Shown here one piece after another: positions 1 to 6,514 of a stretch of 64,000 nucleotides of DNA. Origin of the DNA: JBBQFI01 sp038237805 (lineage in GTDB: Bacteria; Verrucomicrobiota; Verrucomicrobiia; Chthoniobacterales; UBA10450); contig JBBRYI010000013.1 of the NCBI GenBank assembly GCA_038237805.1, forward strand, positions 28,874 through 92,873, read 5' to 3'. The notes beneath the pieces were generated by a model that worked only from the letters and a program-made list of their open reading frames with translations, was not told the origin of the DNA and made no database searches. A program made the translations under genes and the position numbers. How positions within the stretch are numbered: position 1 is the first letter of the stretch; every line of letters starts with the position of its first letter.

Positions 1-602
1 TCACGGAGTTCAGCCTGTCGCAACTCTTCCGGTTCCGTCCCGGCGAAAACTTGGTGACTGGTTCGCAGCTTTGCCAGTGTTTCCGGCGCGTTATTCAGAA
101 CAGTCGCAACCAGTTTTTCTTCAGACTCTGTCTCAGATTGGGCGGTAAGCGTTCCCGCGACATTACTGACGATGGCATCAGAAGTCGGACCCTCAACATT
201 AGAAGGATCAGCAGCGAGCAGCTCGCGCACAAGATCCAACATCTGGTTCGGCGTGCCCTCCGATTTTGCCACACATTTAGTCGCGCCGGCTTCCAAAGCC
301 GCCCCCTCGAGCTTGCCCAGATAAGCGTTCGAGAAAACGATGACCGGAAGCGCCTGCATCTCGAACTCCGAGCGGATGTTTTTGAGAACTTCAATTGCGT
401 TCTTTCCGGGCAGGCACAAATCCAGAATGACCACATCAACGCGGTCTTTTCTGAGCCTTTGCATGGCGTTGTCACCGTTGTCCGCCACTTCCAGGTTGAA
501 TCCCTGGCGCTGGAATTTTTCGCGGTATACGTGAATGACGACCTGATCGTCATCCACGATCAAAATCGTCTTCTTTTGAACTGGAGTATAAATTCTCTTC
601 AT
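1..602 (-). CDS. Response regulator receiver protein, 3' end outside the window
   Basis: The reading frame opens at the ATG at 602-600 and stays open to the window edge, giving 200 codons without a stop. The N-terminus carries a CheY-like receiver domain: acidic pocket VDDD at residues 16-19, phosphoacceptor Asp61 in ILDLCLPG, Ser near residue 90 in PVIVFSN and Lys near 113 in CVAKSEG. After about residue 125 comes an Ala/Glu/Thr-rich stretch of unknown role, so this is more than a stand-alone CheY. It should be phosphorylated by a histidine kinase in the cytoplasm. No partner kinase is adjacent, and the output region lies beyond the edge. Confidence 0.85.
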   Translation of the reverse strand, partial: MKRIYTPVQKKTILIVDDDQVVIHVYREKFQRQGFNLEVADNGDNAMQRLRKDRVDVVILDLCLPGKNAIEVLKNIRSEFEMQALPVIVFSNAYLGKLEGAALEAGATKCVAKSEGTPNQMLDLVRELLAADPSNVEGPTSDAIVSNVAGTLTAQSETESEEKLVATVLNNAPETLAKLRTSHQVFAGTEPEELRQAELR

Positions 603-1021
603 TGGATTTGGGATCGGTGGCAGCGTCTACGAATTCAGTGAAACGGTCTCCAGGCGCGGAAATTTTTGACGAATATCCTCGAATGAGGCGTGAGCTCCGG
701 ACAGATCGCTTCGCGGCCGAGTCTGAAAGATTTCTTGTTTGCTAGCATTGCCTCGAGCTATGGACGGCGTCCCCAAGAAGGTCCGGATGAACGCACGACG
801 TATAAAAGTCGTAGCTTGCCGCGTGCTCGCCTGCTGAAAATCTGAAGAGCCGATATTTTCGTGCGACCAGATCACTCCGTCGGGAGGGAAAAGTTAAGCC
901 TTGCCAGGATATGCTGCTTGCGTTGAGGCTTTGCCGACACATTACGGCCGGGAGACGGGATCAAATGTTCCGCAAATTCGAGCGCAAACGCGCTCCGTCG
1001 ACCGCGAAAGAATCAGTTAAT
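603..1021. other. Intergenic stretch without a convincing gene
   Basis: About 420 bases lie between the response regulator start and the tRNA-Gly 3' end. Short open frames exist on the minus strand, but they have no ribosome-binding site and no recognisable protein character. The stretch presumably holds the promoter of the response regulator. I see no clear -35/-10 pair or structured element. Confidence 0.5.
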
Positions 1022-1096
<75 letters not shown>

Positions 1097-1229
1097 AGCT
1101 GGAAGCGAGCTAGAAATAATGGCGACGGCTCTTCGAGACGCAAGGTTTAATTGCCAAATGAGTCGCCAAATCCCTAAATTCCTGAATCCAAAACGACCTC
1201 TGACTCCGTCTCACTCCCAAAGGATAATT

Positions 1230-1910
1230 ATGAAAACAAGATTACTCGTTTGCCTGTACGCGCTGATCGCAACGATCCCCGCATGGAGCCAATCGCCTAC
1301 CGTTTCGCCGGAGCCGAGTGCGCCGTCCGCTATTGTCACGCCATCCCTGGCACCGTCGACTTCTGTAACGCCCGCGTTCTCACCGTCCGCGACGCCGGAT
1401 TCAGATTCAGATGAAGATTTCGACAGCAAGATCGAAAAGAAACTTCGTAAGCACTTCAACGTCACCTTCGATGGCGATCATAATAAGGGTAAAGTCGGAG
1501 ACGACGTCCCGTGGATAGCAATTCCGATAGTGCTCATCGTCTTTCTCGCCATTTTCGGGACGCCGATCATGATCGTCGCTTTGATCATGTATTTCAGTTT
1601 TTCGAAGTCGCGCGCCATGCATCGCACCGTGCGCATGATGGTCGAAAAGGGCCAGCCGGTGCCCGAGGCGCTTCTAAATCCGCCGCCGGTAATCCGGCAA
1701 CGTTCCGATTTGCGGCGCGGTGTCGTGCTGCTCATGGTCGGCACCGGTTTGATGGTTTTCTTCGGCGCGGTCAATGATTGGGAAGGCGGGGCTTGGAGCC
1801 TCGGCATCATTCCTTTTCTCATCGGCGCCGGTTACCTTCTCGTTTGGAGATTGGATATTCACAGAGGGGAACCTTTACCGCCGACCTCGGAGACTTCCAC
1901 TAAGGTGTAG
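1230..1910 (+). CDS. DUF6249-type membrane protein upstream of an ECF sigma factor
   Basis: The protein has 226 residues. An N-terminal signal-peptide-like segment (about 1-20) is followed by a Ser/Pro/Thr-rich linker, a short acidic stretch (DSDSDEDFD), a strong membrane helix around 90-115 and two more hydrophobic segments near the C-terminus. The layout with a central RAMHRTVRMMVEKGQPVPEA helix matches my recollection of DUF6249 proteins, which often sit beside sigma/anti-sigma genes. I chose the ATG at 1230 over an earlier in-frame start because AGGA lies just upstream and the signal segment follows directly. The sigma gene starts 9 bases after its stop, so the two are probably co-transcribed. 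Its biochemical role is unknown; envelope-stress sensing is inference. Confidence 0.75.
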   Translation: MKTRLLVCLYALIATIPAWSQSPTVSPEPSAPSAIVTPSLAPSTSVTPAFSPSATPDSDSDEDFDSKIEKKLRKHFNVTFDGDHNKGKVGDDVPWIAIPIVLIVFLAIFGTPIMIVALIMYFSFSKSRAMHRTVRMMVEKGQPVPEALLNPPPVIRQRSDLRRGVVLLMVGTGLMVFFGAVNDWEGGAWSLGIIPFLIGAGYLLVWRLDIHRGEPLPPTSETSTKV

Positions 1911-1919
1911 TCTCGCGGC

Positions 1920-2456
1920 GTGCCACTTAATGATGCCGACCTTGTCGCACGCGTTTTAGTCGATGATGATCACCATGCTTTTGCCGAACTGGTTCGCAAT
2001 CATCAATCGGCCGTGCGCGGGCTCTTGCGGAATCTTACGCGCGGCGACGCCGCCACAGCGGATGATCTCGCGCAGGACACGTTTTTTCGCGCTTACAAAA
2101 ACATCCGCAGTTTTCGTGGCGAAGCGAAGTTTTCCACCTGGCTTTATCGCATTGCCTATAACTGCTTTCGCGAAGACGCGCGTAAGCGGAAGGAACTCGT
2201 GGGCATCGACGAGACTCGACTCGAAGCCGAACCGGATCCGCAGACGGTCGATCCCGCACTAAGACAGGATCTCATGCAAGCACTCCAGCTTCTTCCGCTC
2301 CCTGAACGCTCGGCCGTTGTGCTTTGCTGCCAGAATGGTTTATCGCATGACGAGGCATCGCGCGTGCTCGATATTCCGCTTGGGACCGTGAAAACGAATG
2401 TGTTGCGCGGACGCGAGAAATTGAAGAAAATACTTTCGGCGTGGGGGCCAAACTAA
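1920..2456 (+). CDS. ECF RNA polymerase sigma factor (RpoE-like)
   Basis: This 178-residue protein has sigma region 2 at about 20-90, including DLAQDTFFRAYKNIRSF and the promoter-melting stretch FSTWLYRIAYNCFRE. Sigma region 4 is at about 125-172, with LPERSAVVLCCQNGLSHDEA and the helix-turn-helix GTVKTNVLRGREKL. Length and order match small ECF sigma factors that redirect RNA polymerase to stress regulons. The start is GTG at 1920; no ATG lies in frame nearby. The downstream gene begins two bases after its stop and looks like the cognate membrane anti-sigma factor. Confidence 0.93.
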   Translation: MPLNDADLVARVLVDDDHHAFAELVRNHQSAVRGLLRNLTRGDAATADDLAQDTFFRAYKNIRSFRGEAKFSTWLYRIAYNCFREDARKRKELVGIDETRLEAEPDPQTVDPALRQDLMQALQLLPLPERSAVVLCCQNGLSHDEASRVLDIPLGTVKTNVLRGREKLKKILSAWGPN

Positions 2457-2458
2457 AG

Positions 2459-2803
2459 ATGGACGAGAAACTACAGGAAGATTGGTTGGATGCGCGGCTG
2501 CGCGACGAAGCGCCTTACATCGACGACGCGGGCTTCACCGCCAGGGTTGTGAAAAGTCTTCCGGTGTCGCGGCGTCCTCGGCGCTCCTTTCGCGCGATCG
2601 TTCTTATCTGTCTCACGCTAATTGGGAGTGTCGTCACTTACGTCGTTTCTGGCGGCGGAAAATTCATCGGCACTGGCATCGATCGGGTCGCCGCGTTGCC
2701 GCTGATGTGGATTTTCGTTCTCGCAATTGCGTGCAGCCTGGTTCTTACATCGCTTGCCACTGCCGCGGCGTTCTCCAAAACGCGCGAAGAAACGCTCGGT
2801 TAG
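2459..2803 (+). CDS. Small membrane protein, probable anti-sigma factor
   Basis: The protein has 114 residues when started at the ATG at 2459; a GTG at 2441 would overlap the sigma gene. A charged cytoplasmic-type N-terminus (MDEKLQEDWLDARLRDEAPY) is followed by two membrane helices (roughly 45-65 and 80-102). Small two-helix proteins encoded directly after an ECF sigma gene often bind and silence it at the inner membrane. No conserved zinc-binding anti-sigma motif (HxxxCxxC) is visible, so the anti-sigma role rests on position and topology only. Confidence 0.65.
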   Translation: MDEKLQEDWLDARLRDEAPYIDDAGFTARVVKSLPVSRRPRRSFRAIVLICLTLIGSVVTYVVSGGGKFIGTGIDRVAALPLMWIFVLAIACSLVLTSLATAAAFSKTREETLG

Positions 2804-2825
2804 TGGTTTATCAGCGCTTCCCAAG

Positions 2826-2849
2826 GCAAGTCTTAGATCTAAGACTTGC
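2826..2849. promoter_or_regulatory. 24-bp perfect palindrome upstream of the winged-helix gene
   Basis: The two 12-base arms are exact reverse complements with no spacer (left arm GCAAGTCTTAGA). It lies 22 bases after the anti-sigma stop and 29 bases before the start of the next gene. A T-run is absent, so it is a weak candidate for an intrinsic terminator. A dimeric-regulator operator or a REP-type repeat are the alternatives. Confidence 0.6.
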
Positions 2850-2878
2850 ATAACACATCGGGGAAGGGAGACTAAGGG

Positions 2879-3277
2879 ATGCTTAGAAACATCCCGAGCG
2901 CGGTTCTGCGCAAGCTGGTGGTTCTCTCCGAGCGCAAGGAAGGATTGATGGCGCGGGTGCAGAACATCGAACATGAGATGCTTCGACTGCAACGTGGCGT
3001 CGAGGCTGGCACTGGTCGCGATAATAAGCCCACTCGATTAACGATCACGAGACCTGGCGTGAGAAAAATGGGGCGCCGGCAAACCGGACGCGGCAAACTG
3101 AAGCAGAAGATTATCTCCGCGTTGCGCGCCGCCGATAAACGCGGGTTAACAATCGCCGATCTTTCGACGAGATTGCGCGTGAAAAGAGCGAACCTTTACG
3201 TTTGGTTTAACGGCACTGGAAGAAGGGTTCGTGCGATTAAAAAAATTGGTCCTGCAAAGTATCGGCTTAGCCGGTAG
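2879..3277 (+). CDS. Winged-helix-like hypothetical protein
   Basis: This basic protein has 132 residues. Residues 1-45 are predicted helical and coiled-coil-like (LSERKEGLMARVQNIEHEML). A lysine/arginine-rich linker follows, and the C-terminal 65 residues look like a winged helix (KQKIISALRAADKRGLTIADL then LSTRLRVKRANLYVWF, then a GPAKYRL wing). Similar regulators occur in Verrucomicrobia, but I cannot name a family. AAGGG sits just before the ATG. The stop lies inside a convergent overlap with ribF. A DNA-binding role is inferred; the palindrome 29 bases upstream would be a natural autoregulatory site. Confidence 0.65.
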   Translation: MLRNIPSAVLRKLVVLSERKEGLMARVQNIEHEMLRLQRGVEAGTGRDNKPTRLTITRPGVRKMGRRQTGRGKLKQKIISALRAADKRGLTIADLSTRLRVKRANLYVWFNGTGRRVRAIKKIGPAKYRLSR

Positions 3278-4208
3278 GGCGCGACGGTCCGTCGCGCCTA
3301 GCTTGGTCCACATCTCGCCTGATTTGCTCGGTCAATGCTTCCAAGCTATCGAATTTTTTTTCCGCGCGAAGATAGCGAACGAAACGGACCTCAACATCTT
3401 CTCCGTAAATCTCACGGTTCAGATCGAACAAATGTAATTCGAGCAACCGCTCCGGTTTCGCATCGGTGACCGTGGGTCGATAGCCGAGATTAGCGACACC
3501 GCGATAAGTTGCGCCGTTGAGTTCCGCTTCGGCAACATAGACGCCGTTGGGAGGAAATTGTTCCGAATGCGCGCTTAAGTTCGCGGTCGGAAAACCAAGC
3601 TGGCGGCCGAGATGTGCCCCCGCCTTTACCGTTCCGAGGATCGTATACTCGCGTCCCAGCATCGTCGCTGCTTTCGCAAAATCACCATGCTCGATCGCAC
3701 GCCGGATCTCCGTGCTGCTGACAACAGTTCCGTTAATGGTGACGGGCTTGATCCCGACGACGTTAAAGTCGTCTTGCGAACCCAGTTGTTTCAGCAAAGC
3801 GAGATTGCCCGCGCGACCTTTGCCAAACGACCACTCATGACCGACGCAAATTTCACGCAGTGGATTTGATTGCCTAACGAGTTGGTGAACGAATTCTTCG
3901 GGCGGGGTCGAGGCAAATTCTTTGTCGAAAGTTAAAACGAGAAGATGCGCCACGCCGAGATTACGAATGAGCGCGATCTTGTGTTGCGTCGCGGTTAATA
4001 AATGTGGCGCCTTGTCTGGTCGCAAAACTTTTGCCGGGTGTGGATCGAACGTGACCACTACCGGTGTGCCTCGGTCTTCTGCTGCATGTTGCGCCGATGT
4101 GCGAATAACTGCTTGATGTCCGAGGTGGACGCCATCGAAAACTCCAATCGCGAGAAAGAGTGGCCCGGGCAACTTCGCGAGCTCGGGAATCGATCGCAGG
4201 ACCTCCAT
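3267..4208 (-). CDS. ribF: Bifunctional riboflavin kinase / FAD synthetase
   Basis: RibF (313 residues, normal length) converts riboflavin to FMN and FMN to FAD in the cytoplasm. The N-terminal FMN adenylyltransferase domain shows GVFDGVHLGHQ at 22-32 and SSTEIRRAIEHG near 165. The C-terminal flavokinase domain shows GTVKAGAHLGRQLGFPTANL near 190 and GVANLGYRPTV. It is the last gene of the nusA-infB-rbfA-nrnA-truB-ribF run. A REP element separates it from truB, so it may be partly uncoupled. Its 3' end overlaps the convergent gene by 11 bases and is encoded by a palindrome. Confidence 0.96.
   Translation of the reverse strand: MEVLRSIPELAKLPGPLFLAIGVFDGVHLGHQAVIRTSAQHAAEDRGTPVVVTFDPHPAKVLRPDKAPHLLTATQHKIALIRNLGVAHLLVLTFDKEFASTPPEEFVHQLVRQSNPLREICVGHEWSFGKGRAGNLALLKQLGSQDDFNVVGIKPVTINGTVVSSTEIRRAIEHGDFAKAATMLGREYTILGTVKAGAHLGRQLGFPTANLSAHSEQFPPNGVYVAEAELNGATYRGVANLGYRPTVTDAKPERLLELHLFDLNREIYGEDVEVRFVRYLRAEKKFDSLEALTEQIRRDVDQARRDGPSRPTG
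3278..3298. repeat. Near-perfect GC-rich palindrome (REP-like hairpin)
   Basis: Ten-base arms GGCGCGACGG and CCGTCGCGCC flank one central base, beginning right after the stop of the winged-helix gene. It lies within the 3' coding end of ribF, so the last ribF residues (DGPSRPTG) are encoded by the repeat. No T-run follows, so it is more likely a REP element or RNA stabiliser than a terminator. Confidence 0.65.
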
Positions 4209-4263
4209 TCTTAGAAAATAACGTTCGGGCGTGATCCAAAAGTTGGGGCACTCATCTCGCCTT

Positions 4264-4340
4264 CATTCTGAGCGAAGCGAAGAACCTCGCAAGTACATCA
4301 GGCTTACAAAGGGAGGTCCCTCGCTGCGCTCGGGATGACA
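4264..4340. repeat. REP-type inverted repeat, family A copy 1
   Basis: Two half-sites face each other: TTCTGAGCGAAGCGAAGAAC on the left and, read from the other strand, ATCCCGAGCGCAGCGAGGGA on the right. They are diverged copies of the same ~27-base word, separated by about 20 variable bases. The same arrangement recurs at 6408-6487 between two other genes of this operon. Confidence 0.85.
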
Positions 4341-4349
4341 TTTTATTCG

Positions 4350-5075
4350 TTAGGCGCCGCGCATGCGCGAGACTTCGGGCAAACTCAGGATGCGATCAAG
4401 AATGGCGAGCGGCTCCGCTGTCTTTATTTCATCGACCGTAATTGCTCCGCTCACATCGAAGCGTCCTGATTTCGTCCGCCGCAAGGATTGCAAATGCGCG
4501 CCGCAGCCGACCGCTTCGCCAATGTCGTGCGCGTAGGTGCGAACGTAAAATCCCTTGCTGCAGACGACACTGAAATCTATTTCCGGCAACGCGATTCGAT
4601 CAATACTGTAGCGGTAAACGTGAACGAGCCTAGGCTCGCGCTCCACCACTTTTCCCTGGCGCGCCAGCTTGTAAAGCGGCACGCCCCCCTGCTTGATCGC
4701 CGACACCATCGGCGGCATTTGATAAAAATCGCCGCAGAATTTTTCGAACGCGCCGCGCACATCGGCGTTGGTCAGGTGATTGGGCACTGGCCGTTCTTCT
4801 ACGACTTCGCCGGCGCGGTCCTGCGTCGACGTTGTTATCCCAAGCTTCATCGTGCCGACGTACTCTTTGTCTTCACTCATCAGGAGATCCTGAATTTTCG
4901 TTCCGCGTCCGAGCGTGAGCAAAAGCAATCCCGTCGCAATTGGATCAAGGGTCCCGCAGTGGCCAACTTTTTTGATCTGCAGGCGCCGCCTAACGAGTGC
5001 GACGACGTCATGCGAAGTCATCCCCGCCGCTTTGTCGACCAGGAGGACGCCGTCAGGAGTTGCAGTCAATGACAT
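4350..5075 (-). CDS. truB: tRNA pseudouridine(55) synthase
   Basis: TruB (241 residues) isomerises U55 in the T-loop of tRNAs. The catalytic motif GTLDPIATG is present with Asp44. The substrate-binding stretch KEYVGTMKLG and the later CSKGFYVRTYAHDIG motif are also typical. The protein is shorter than E. coli TruB and lacks a full PUA domain, as in many bacteria. Its start overlaps nrnA by 23 bases, indicating translational coupling. The TAA stop codon is supplied by a copy of the dispersed 9-mer GCCTAACGA. Confidence 0.96.
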   Translation of the reverse strand: MSLTATPDGVLLVDKAAGMTSHDVVALVRRRLQIKKVGHCGTLDPIATGLLLLTLGRGTKIQDLLMSEDKEYVGTMKLGITTSTQDRAGEVVEERPVPNHLTNADVRGAFEKFCGDFYQMPPMVSAIKQGGVPLYKLARQGKVVEREPRLVHVYRYSIDRIALPEIDFSVVCSKGFYVRTYAHDIGEAVGCGAHLQSLRRTKSGRFDVSGAITVDEIKTAEPLAILDRILSLPEVSRMRGA

Positions 5076-6033
5076 GACAAACTTCCCTCAGCACTCGCTC
5101 CTGCACTTCGGCAAGCGTTCCCCGCACGCGCGCACCTGCTGCGAGTTTATGACCGCCGCCGCCAAATTTCTGACAGATCGCGCAAACATCCGCGGTCTCG
5201 CTCTTCGATCGCATGCTCACGCGCACTTTGCCTTCCGCGAGCTCTTCGAAGAAGATCGCGACGATTACACCTTGTATTGCACGCAGATGATCGATCAATC
5301 CTTCATTGTCTTCCGGTTTGGCGCCAACTTTCTGCGCCATTTCCAAACTCAAACTAAAACTTGCGATCCGGCCGTCGGCATCGAAGCGCATTTTGTCGAG
5401 CAGAAGCCGAAGCAATTCGATGCGGCGTCGCGGATAACTTTCGTAGATTTGCTGGCTCAGATTGCCGACGTCGACTCCAGCGCGGATCAACTCCGCCGCG
5501 ATTTCAAACGTGCGTGCGGTGGTATTCGGATATTGAAACGATCCGGTGTCGGTTGAAATGGCTGTGAAAAGATTTTCGGCGATCGCACGGTTCATGGGCA
5601 GCTGCTCGCTTTTCATCAATTCGAAAAGGATTTGGCCGGTTGCGGGAGATTCGGCATCGATGTAGACCAGATCACCATAGCGCGGATTGCTCGGGTGATG
5701 ATCGATGTTGATCCAAACTTTTGCACGACCCGCCGCCGCCGCCGCTGTCCCAAGACGGTTCTGCGTAGCGGTGTCGAGCGCAATGGCGACGTCGAATTCT
5801 TCTGGCTCTGGCGGGGGCCGTGTCAGAATTTCCGCCTTTGGCAGAAAGCTGTATTTCTCCAGCATGCCGTCCTCATTCCAAGCCTTCGCGTTTTTTCCCA
5901 TTGCTTGTAATGACAACGCGAGCGCGATTTGGCTCCCAAGCGCGTCGCCATCGGGGCGAACGTGGCTCAAGACTGCGAAGCGCTGATGTTCGCGCAGCGC
6001 ACGTCCGATCTCGGCGAATGGGCTGTTGCTCAC
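5053..6033 (-). CDS. nrnA: DHH/DHHA1 phosphoesterase (NrnA-like oligoribonuclease)
   Basis: The protein has 326 residues. DHH domain motifs are SHVRPDGDALGS at 23-34, an aspartate in ALDTATQ, and the signature IDHHPSN near 114. The C-terminal DHHA1 domain ends with FGGGGHKLAAGA, which binds substrate. Such enzymes degrade nano-RNA and may dephosphorylate pAp; Mn2+ is the usual cofactor. It lies between rbfA (4-base overlap) and truB (23-base overlap), its common position. Specificity for nano-RNA, pAp or cyclic dinucleotide products cannot be told from sequence. Confidence 0.92.
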   Translation of the reverse strand: MSNSPFAEIGRALREHQRFAVLSHVRPDGDALGSQIALALSLQAMGKNAKAWNEDGMLEKYSFLPKAEILTRPPPEPEEFDVAIALDTATQNRLGTAAAAAGRAKVWINIDHHPSNPRYGDLVYIDAESPATGQILFELMKSEQLPMNRAIAENLFTAISTDTGSFQYPNTTARTFEIAAELIRAGVDVGNLSQQIYESYPRRRIELLRLLLDKMRFDADGRIASFSLSLEMAQKVGAKPEDNEGLIDHLRAIQGVIVAIFFEELAEGKVRVSMRSKSETADVCAICQKFGGGGHKLAAGARVRGTLAEVQERVLREVCHVIDCNS

Positions 6034-6377
6034 TCGCGCTTGCTTTCGGGCGTTTCGATTTCTTGCAGAATCTCGATAACACGCGCTCCGCGTTCCACTG
6101 AATCATCCAGATGAAAAAGGAGATGCGGTGTGTATTTCAAAATCACATGGCGGGCGAGGTCCGCCTGCAACATGGTGCGATTTTCGTCCAGTTTCTGCAT
6201 CGCCGCCGCGCGTCCTTCGCCAAGGACACTAACGTAAACGTGCGCTGACTTGAGATCGGGTGTGACGTCAACTTGATTGATTGTGACGAGCGCTTTTTCG
6301 AACGTGATGTCACGCGTAATCAAAAGGCTGAGCTCTCGCTTCATCAGCTCATTAACGCGAAGTAATCGGTGTTTCAT
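6030..6377 (-). CDS. rbfA: 30S ribosome-binding factor A
   Basis: RbfA (115 residues) binds maturing 30S subunits near the 5' end of 16S rRNA and supports late assembly and cold growth. The small KH-like fold is visible in KRELSLLITRDI, VTPDLKSAHVYVSVLG and KYTPHLLFHLDDSVERG. It follows infB in the operon, with a REP element in the 137-base gap, and overlaps nrnA by an ATGA junction. Length and context are standard. Confidence 0.95.
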   Translation of the reverse strand: MKHRLLRVNELMKRELSLLITRDITFEKALVTINQVDVTPDLKSAHVYVSVLGEGRAAAMQKLDENRTMLQADLARHVILKYTPHLLFHLDDSVERGARVIEILQEIETPESKRE

Positions 6378-6407
6378 TAATAGATGCAGAGGGAACGGCC
6401 TTTCGCC

Positions 6408-6487
6408 GTCATTCTGAGCGAAGCGAAGAACCTCTCAAATAACGACTGGCGTAATTTGTGAGGTCCCTCGCTGCGCTCGGGATGACA
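6408..6487. repeat. REP-type inverted repeat, family A copy 2
   Basis: The half-site GTCATTCTGAGCGAAGCGAA faces the mirror copy GTCATCCCGAGCGCAGCGAG on the other strand, with a variable middle of about 22 bases. It fills most of the infB-rbfA gap. Half-sites are nearly identical to those at 4264-4340 while the middles differ. Conserved ends with a free interior are typical of REP/BIME elements. Confidence 0.85.
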
Positions 6488-6514
6488 ACGCGCGGTGTGC
6501 AAGATGGATCGCAA

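Noticed and set aside
95..553. A 152-codon minus-strand frame as the left-hand gene
   Set aside because: It is in the wrong frame. The other minus frame starting at 602 gives a clear receiver domain.
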